A stretch of 41,843 nucleotides of DNA from Streptomyces griseoluteus (GTDB lineage Bacteria; Actinomycetota; Actinomycetes; Streptomycetales; Streptomycetaceae): assembly GCA_000717735.1 (NCBI GenBank), contig JOBE01000056.1, positions 1-41,843 of the forward strand, given 5' to 3'. A program made the position numbers and the translations under genes. This document shows, piece after piece, positions 39,475 through 41,843 of the stretch. Under the pieces are notes generated by a model, which saw only the letters and a program-made list of their open reading frames with translations, was not told the DNA's origin and did not search any database. Every line of letters begins with the position of its first letter. Within the stretch, counting starts at the first letter, position 1.

Positions 39475-40737
39475 TCAGCAGGATGCGGCGAGCTGGAGCC
39501 GCCGCGCCTCGACGCGGGCGCTGTGGCTGCCGTACAGGGTGACCGAGACGACGCCGAGGACCGCGACGAGGCCGATCAGGACCGTGCCGGACCAGCCGCC
39601 CGCGTGGTAGGCGATCGCGCCGAGCGTGCCGCCCGCGCTGCTGCCGAGGTAGTACGCGGACTGGTAGAGCGCCGAGGCCTGCGCGCGGCCCGTCTTCGCC
39701 GTACGGCTCACCGAGGAGGAGGCGACCGCGTGGCCCGCGAAGAACCCGGCCGTGATCAGGACGAGGCCCGTGAGGACCGCCGGCAGCGCGTCGGCGAGCG
39801 AGAGCAGCAGGCCTGCGGCGGTGGTGGAGACCGCCAGGTAGAGCGCCCCGCGCCGGCCGAGCCGGGCGACGAGCTTGCCCGCGGCGGCCGAGGAGACCGT
39901 ACCGACCAGGTAGACCAGGAAGATCGAGCCGATCACGCCCTGCGGCAGCGAGAACGGCGCCTCCACCAGGCGGTAGCCGATCACGGTGTACACCGCGCCG
40001 AAGACCGTCATGAACAGCGCGCCGATCACGTACAGCCGCATGAGCAGCGGGTCCGCGAGATGCGTCCGTACGGTCCGGGCGAGCGCCTTCGGGTTCAGCG
40101 TGCCCGGGGTGAAGTGCCGTGCCTTCGGCAGCAGCGCCCGGAAGGCGACCACGCACAGCAGCGAGGTCAGGCCGACGGCGGCCAGACCCGCGCGCCAGCC
40201 CCACATCTGGGCGACCCACCCGGTCACGATGCGGCCGCTCATGCCGCCGATCGAGTTGCCCGCCACGAACAGGCCGATCGCCGCGATCAGCGCCTTGGGG
40301 CGGACCTCCTCGGCGAGGTACGCCATCGCGGAGGCCGGGAGCCCGGCGAGCGCGGCGCCCTGGAGGGCGCGGAGGGCGATCAGGGACTCCAGGTTCGGTG
40401 CGAGCGGCACCAGGAGGGCGACGGCGACCGCGACTGTCAGCGAGGCGGTCATCATCGCGCGCCGCCCGAAGCGCTCCGAGAGGGCGCTGAGCGGCAGGAC
40501 ACACAGGGCGAGGGCGCCGGTCGCGGCGGAGACCGTCCAGGAGGCGGCGGACGCGGTGGCGCCGAACTCGGCGGAGATGGCCGGGAGGAGGGCCTGCGTG
40601 GAGTAGAGGAGGGCGAAGGCGGCCAGTCCGGCGGCGAAGAGCGCGAGGCTCGTCCGGCGGTAGCCGGGGGCTCCGGGGGAGAGGCGGGTGTCGGCGGACG
40701 CGTGGGTGGCGACCGCCTTGGTACTGGCGGGAGGCAT
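39475..40737 (-). CDS. MFS transporter, YnfM-like efflux protein
   Basis: 420 residues, 12 membrane segments in two halves with a central loop (about 200-225). Landmarks: [31 protein letters not shown] in helix 1-2, [14 protein letters not shown] (motif A) at about 85-98, and a second-half [10 protein letters not shown]. It belongs to the YnfM/arabinose-exporter-like branch of drug efflux pumps. Minus-strand -35 TTGGAC, an 18-bp spacer and -10 TACGTT end six bases before the ATG (leaderless). A LysR regulator is divergent 62 bases away, and an LTTR box overlaps the -35, so the LysR protein likely controls it. Confidence 0.9.
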   Translation of the reverse strand: MPPASTKAVATHASADTRLSPGAPGYRRTSLALFAAGLAAFALLYSTQALLPAISAEFGATASAASWTVSAATGALALCVLPLSALSERFGRRAMMTASLTVAVAVALLVPLAPNLESLIALRALQGAALAGLPASAMAYLAEEVRPKALIAAIGLFVAGNSIGGMSGRIVTGWVAQMWGWRAGLAAVGLTSLLCVVAFRALLPKARHFTPGTLNPKALARTVRTHLADPLLMRLYVIGALFMTVFGAVYTVIGYRLVEAPFSLPQGVIGSIFLVYLVGTVSSAAAGKLVARLGRRGALYLAVSTTAAGLLLSLADALPAVLTGLVLITAGFFAGHAVASSSVSRTAKTGRAQASALYQSAYYLGSSAGGTLGAIAYHAGGWSGTVLIGLVAVLGVVSVTLYGSHSARVEARRLQLAASC

Positions 40738-40764
40738 GTCACGAACGTAGGACGGTCCTTTTCA

Positions 40765-40777
40765 TGCGTCCAATGCA
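40765..40777. promoter_or_regulatory. LysR-type binding box between the MFS and lysR genes
   Basis: TGCGTCCAATGCA fits the T-N11-A LTTR form with TGCGT/ATGCA arms (one mismatch). It overlaps the MFS -35 (40768-40773). For lysR, TGTAAT (40787-40792) seven bases before ATG 40800 is the -10 candidate. Confidence 0.55.
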
Positions 40778-40799
40778 CGGAACTGCTGTAATCGTTCCC

Positions 40800-41750
40800 A
40801 TGGCGCATGAGTACAGGTCACAGCCTCGGCTGTCACCGAACAGTAACGAAGAAGACATGGGACTGCTGCTCGCGCCGCGGCTCGCGTACTTCGCCGCGGT
40901 CGCCCGGCACGAGCACGTGACCCGCGCCGCGGCCGAGATGGGCGTCCCGCAGTCGACGCTCTCGCGGGCCATGGTGCGGCTCGAACAGGACCTCGGAGTC
41001 TCGCTCTTCGCCCGGCGCGGCCGCACGGTCTCCCTCACCCCGGCCGGGCGCCGCTTCCTCACGGCCGCCGAGCGGGCCCTCGCCGAGGTGGAACGGGCCG
41101 CCGACACCGTACGGGCCGACGCCGACCCCACCGCGGGCCGGATCGCGTTCGGCTTCCTCCACACCATGGGCTCCGAGACCGTTCCCGGCCTCATCCGCGC
41201 CTTCCGCGTCGACCATCCGCGGATCCGTTTCACCCTCGTCCAGAACTACGGCGAGGCCATGATCGAACGGCTCAGGGCCGGCGACCTCGACCTCTGCCTG
41301 ACGTCCCCGGTGCCGGACGCCCCCGACCTGGTCGCCCGCCGCCTCGACGAACAGCGGCTCCGGCTCGTCGTCCCCGACGACCACCGCCTCGCGGGCCGCA
41401 AACGCGTCCGCCTCGCCGAGGCCGCGGACGAGACCTTCGTGACCCTGGAACCGGGGTACGGGCTCCGCCGCATCACCGACGACCTGTGCGCCGAGGCCGG
41501 CTTCAAGCCCCGGATCGCCTTCGAGGGCGAGGAGGCCGAGACCCTGCGCGGCCTGGTCGCGGCGGGCCTCGGCGTCGCCCTGCTGCCCCCGCCGGCCGTC
41601 CCCCGCCCCGGCGTCGTCGAACTCACCGTCACCGCCCCGCGAGCGGTCCGCGAGATCGGCGTCGCCTGGCTGGACGGCCACCCGGACACGGCCCCGGTGG
41701 CCGCCTTCAAGAAGTTCCTCCTGAGCAGGCGCGGACACCTGCTGCCCTAA
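40800..41750 (+). CDS. LysR family transcriptional regulator
   Basis: 316 residues from ATG 40800; ATG 40857 would trim 19 non-conserved residues. The winged helix-turn-helix (LLAPRLAYFAAVARHEHVTRAAAEMGVPQSTLSRAMVRLEQDLGVSLFARRGRTVSLTPAGRRFL) spans about 21-85. The substrate-binding domain (about 105-310) has two Rossmann-like subdomains (GRIAFGFLHTMGSETVPGLIRAF, GDLDLCLTSPV, ETLRGLVAAGLGVALLPPP). Divergent from an MFS pump with an LTTR box between, it probably activates or represses that pump in response to a small ligand. The ligand is unknown. Confidence 0.93.
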   Translation: MAHEYRSQPRLSPNSNEEDMGLLLAPRLAYFAAVARHEHVTRAAAEMGVPQSTLSRAMVRLEQDLGVSLFARRGRTVSLTPAGRRFLTAAERALAEVERAADTVRADADPTAGRIAFGFLHTMGSETVPGLIRAFRVDHPRIRFTLVQNYGEAMIERLRAGDLDLCLTSPVPDAPDLVARRLDEQRLRLVVPDDHRLAGRKRVRLAEAADETFVTLEPGYGLRRITDDLCAEAGFKPRIAFEGEEAETLRGLVAAGLGVALLPPPAVPRPGVVELTVTAPRAVREIGVAWLDGHPDTAPVAAFKKFLLSRRGHLLP

Positions 41751-41807
41751 GGGCTGTCCCGCAATAAGGCCGTGAGCTGGGAGGTTGGCTGGCGGTACTG
41801 TCGGCCG

Positions 41808-41843
41808 ATGGAGTCTGAGAAGTCGAACGGGTGCCCGCTTCAT
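41808..41843 (+). CDS. possible start of a gene cut off by the window end
   Basis: ATG 41808 opens MESEKSNGCPL and runs off the end. TACTGT (41796-41801) six bases upstream would suit a leaderless message. The 57 bases between the lysR stop and this ATG begin GGGCTGTCCCGCAATAA, which reminds me of IS5-type ends in Streptomyces, so this may be IS sequence instead. Too short to judge. Confidence 0.25.
   Translation, partial: MESEKSNGCPLH

Noticed and set aside
38666..40504. 612-codon frame ending in the second L,D-transpeptidase
   Set aside because: The upstream portion is a shadow of the MFS gene; a signal peptide and ribosome-binding site fix the start at 39373.

Overview
The window is high-GC actinobacterial chromosome, almost certainly from Streptomyces. 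The signs are very GC-rich third codon positions, frequent GTG and TTG starts, strong GC hairpins between genes, and many leaderless-looking promoters (TANNNT, 6-7 bases, then ATG/GTG). Gene order resembles the central, conserved part of Streptomyces chromosomes: succinate dehydrogenase, an acyl-CoA mutase, ulosonic-acid/cell-wall glycan genes, then a nucleoside ABC transporter with cytidine deaminase and thymidine phosphorylase. I saw no rRNA, tRNA, CRISPR array, prophage or complete insertion sequence.

Layout. 0.1-5.8 kb: a TetR-regulated operon with two palindromic operators, a leaderless alpha/beta hydrolase, a frameshifted gene, and a divergent MFS transporter/MarR pair around a 31-bp palindrome. 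5.8-9.2 kb: the sdhC-sdhD-sdhA-sdhB operon (complex II). 9.4-13.3 kb: OHCU decarboxylase (urate breakdown), a secreted GH20 hexosaminidase, a DUF4328 membrane protein whose start codon lies in a strong stem, and a hypothetical gene. 13.3-16.3 kb: an HTH/Clp-N protein that probably represses itself, then an ECF sigma factor with a single-pass membrane partner. 16.5-20.7 kb: a lipoprotein L,D-transpeptidase, an orphan methylmalonyl-CoA-mutase-type large subunit, a LysE exporter and a MerR regulator.

20.7-27.9 kb is the most interesting block: two divergent operons for making and transferring a nonulosonic acid. One holds a GT2 and a polysialyltransferase-like enzyme. The other holds a putative glycosyltransferase, a CMP-ulosonate cytidylyltransferase fused to a KdsC-like phosphatase, a NeuB-like synthase without a SAF domain, and a GT52-like transferase. 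By established knowledge of Streptomyces cell walls the likely product is a Kdn-containing teichulosonic acid. The two promoters are mirror images: the same 9-mer, the same 22-base gap, GGAA(T/A), the same 17-base spacer, CGTC, and the same 6 bases to a GTG start. This looks like one ECF-type (sigma-E-like) sigma factor plus one DNA-binding protein acting on both operons.

28.0-36.6 kb: an M20 amidohydrolase, then a nucleoside uptake and salvage block (BMP lipoprotein, double ATPase, two permeases, cytidine deaminase, thymidine phosphorylase). Three of its promoters carry a CTAYGCG-type palindrome, suggesting an unlinked nucleoside repressor. 36.6-41.8 kb: a HAD phosphatase, a degenerate STAS protein, a SnoaL-tailed sigma factor, a second L,D-transpeptidase, and an MFS transporter divergent from a LysR regulator. 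The window ends in the start of something new, perhaps an IS end.
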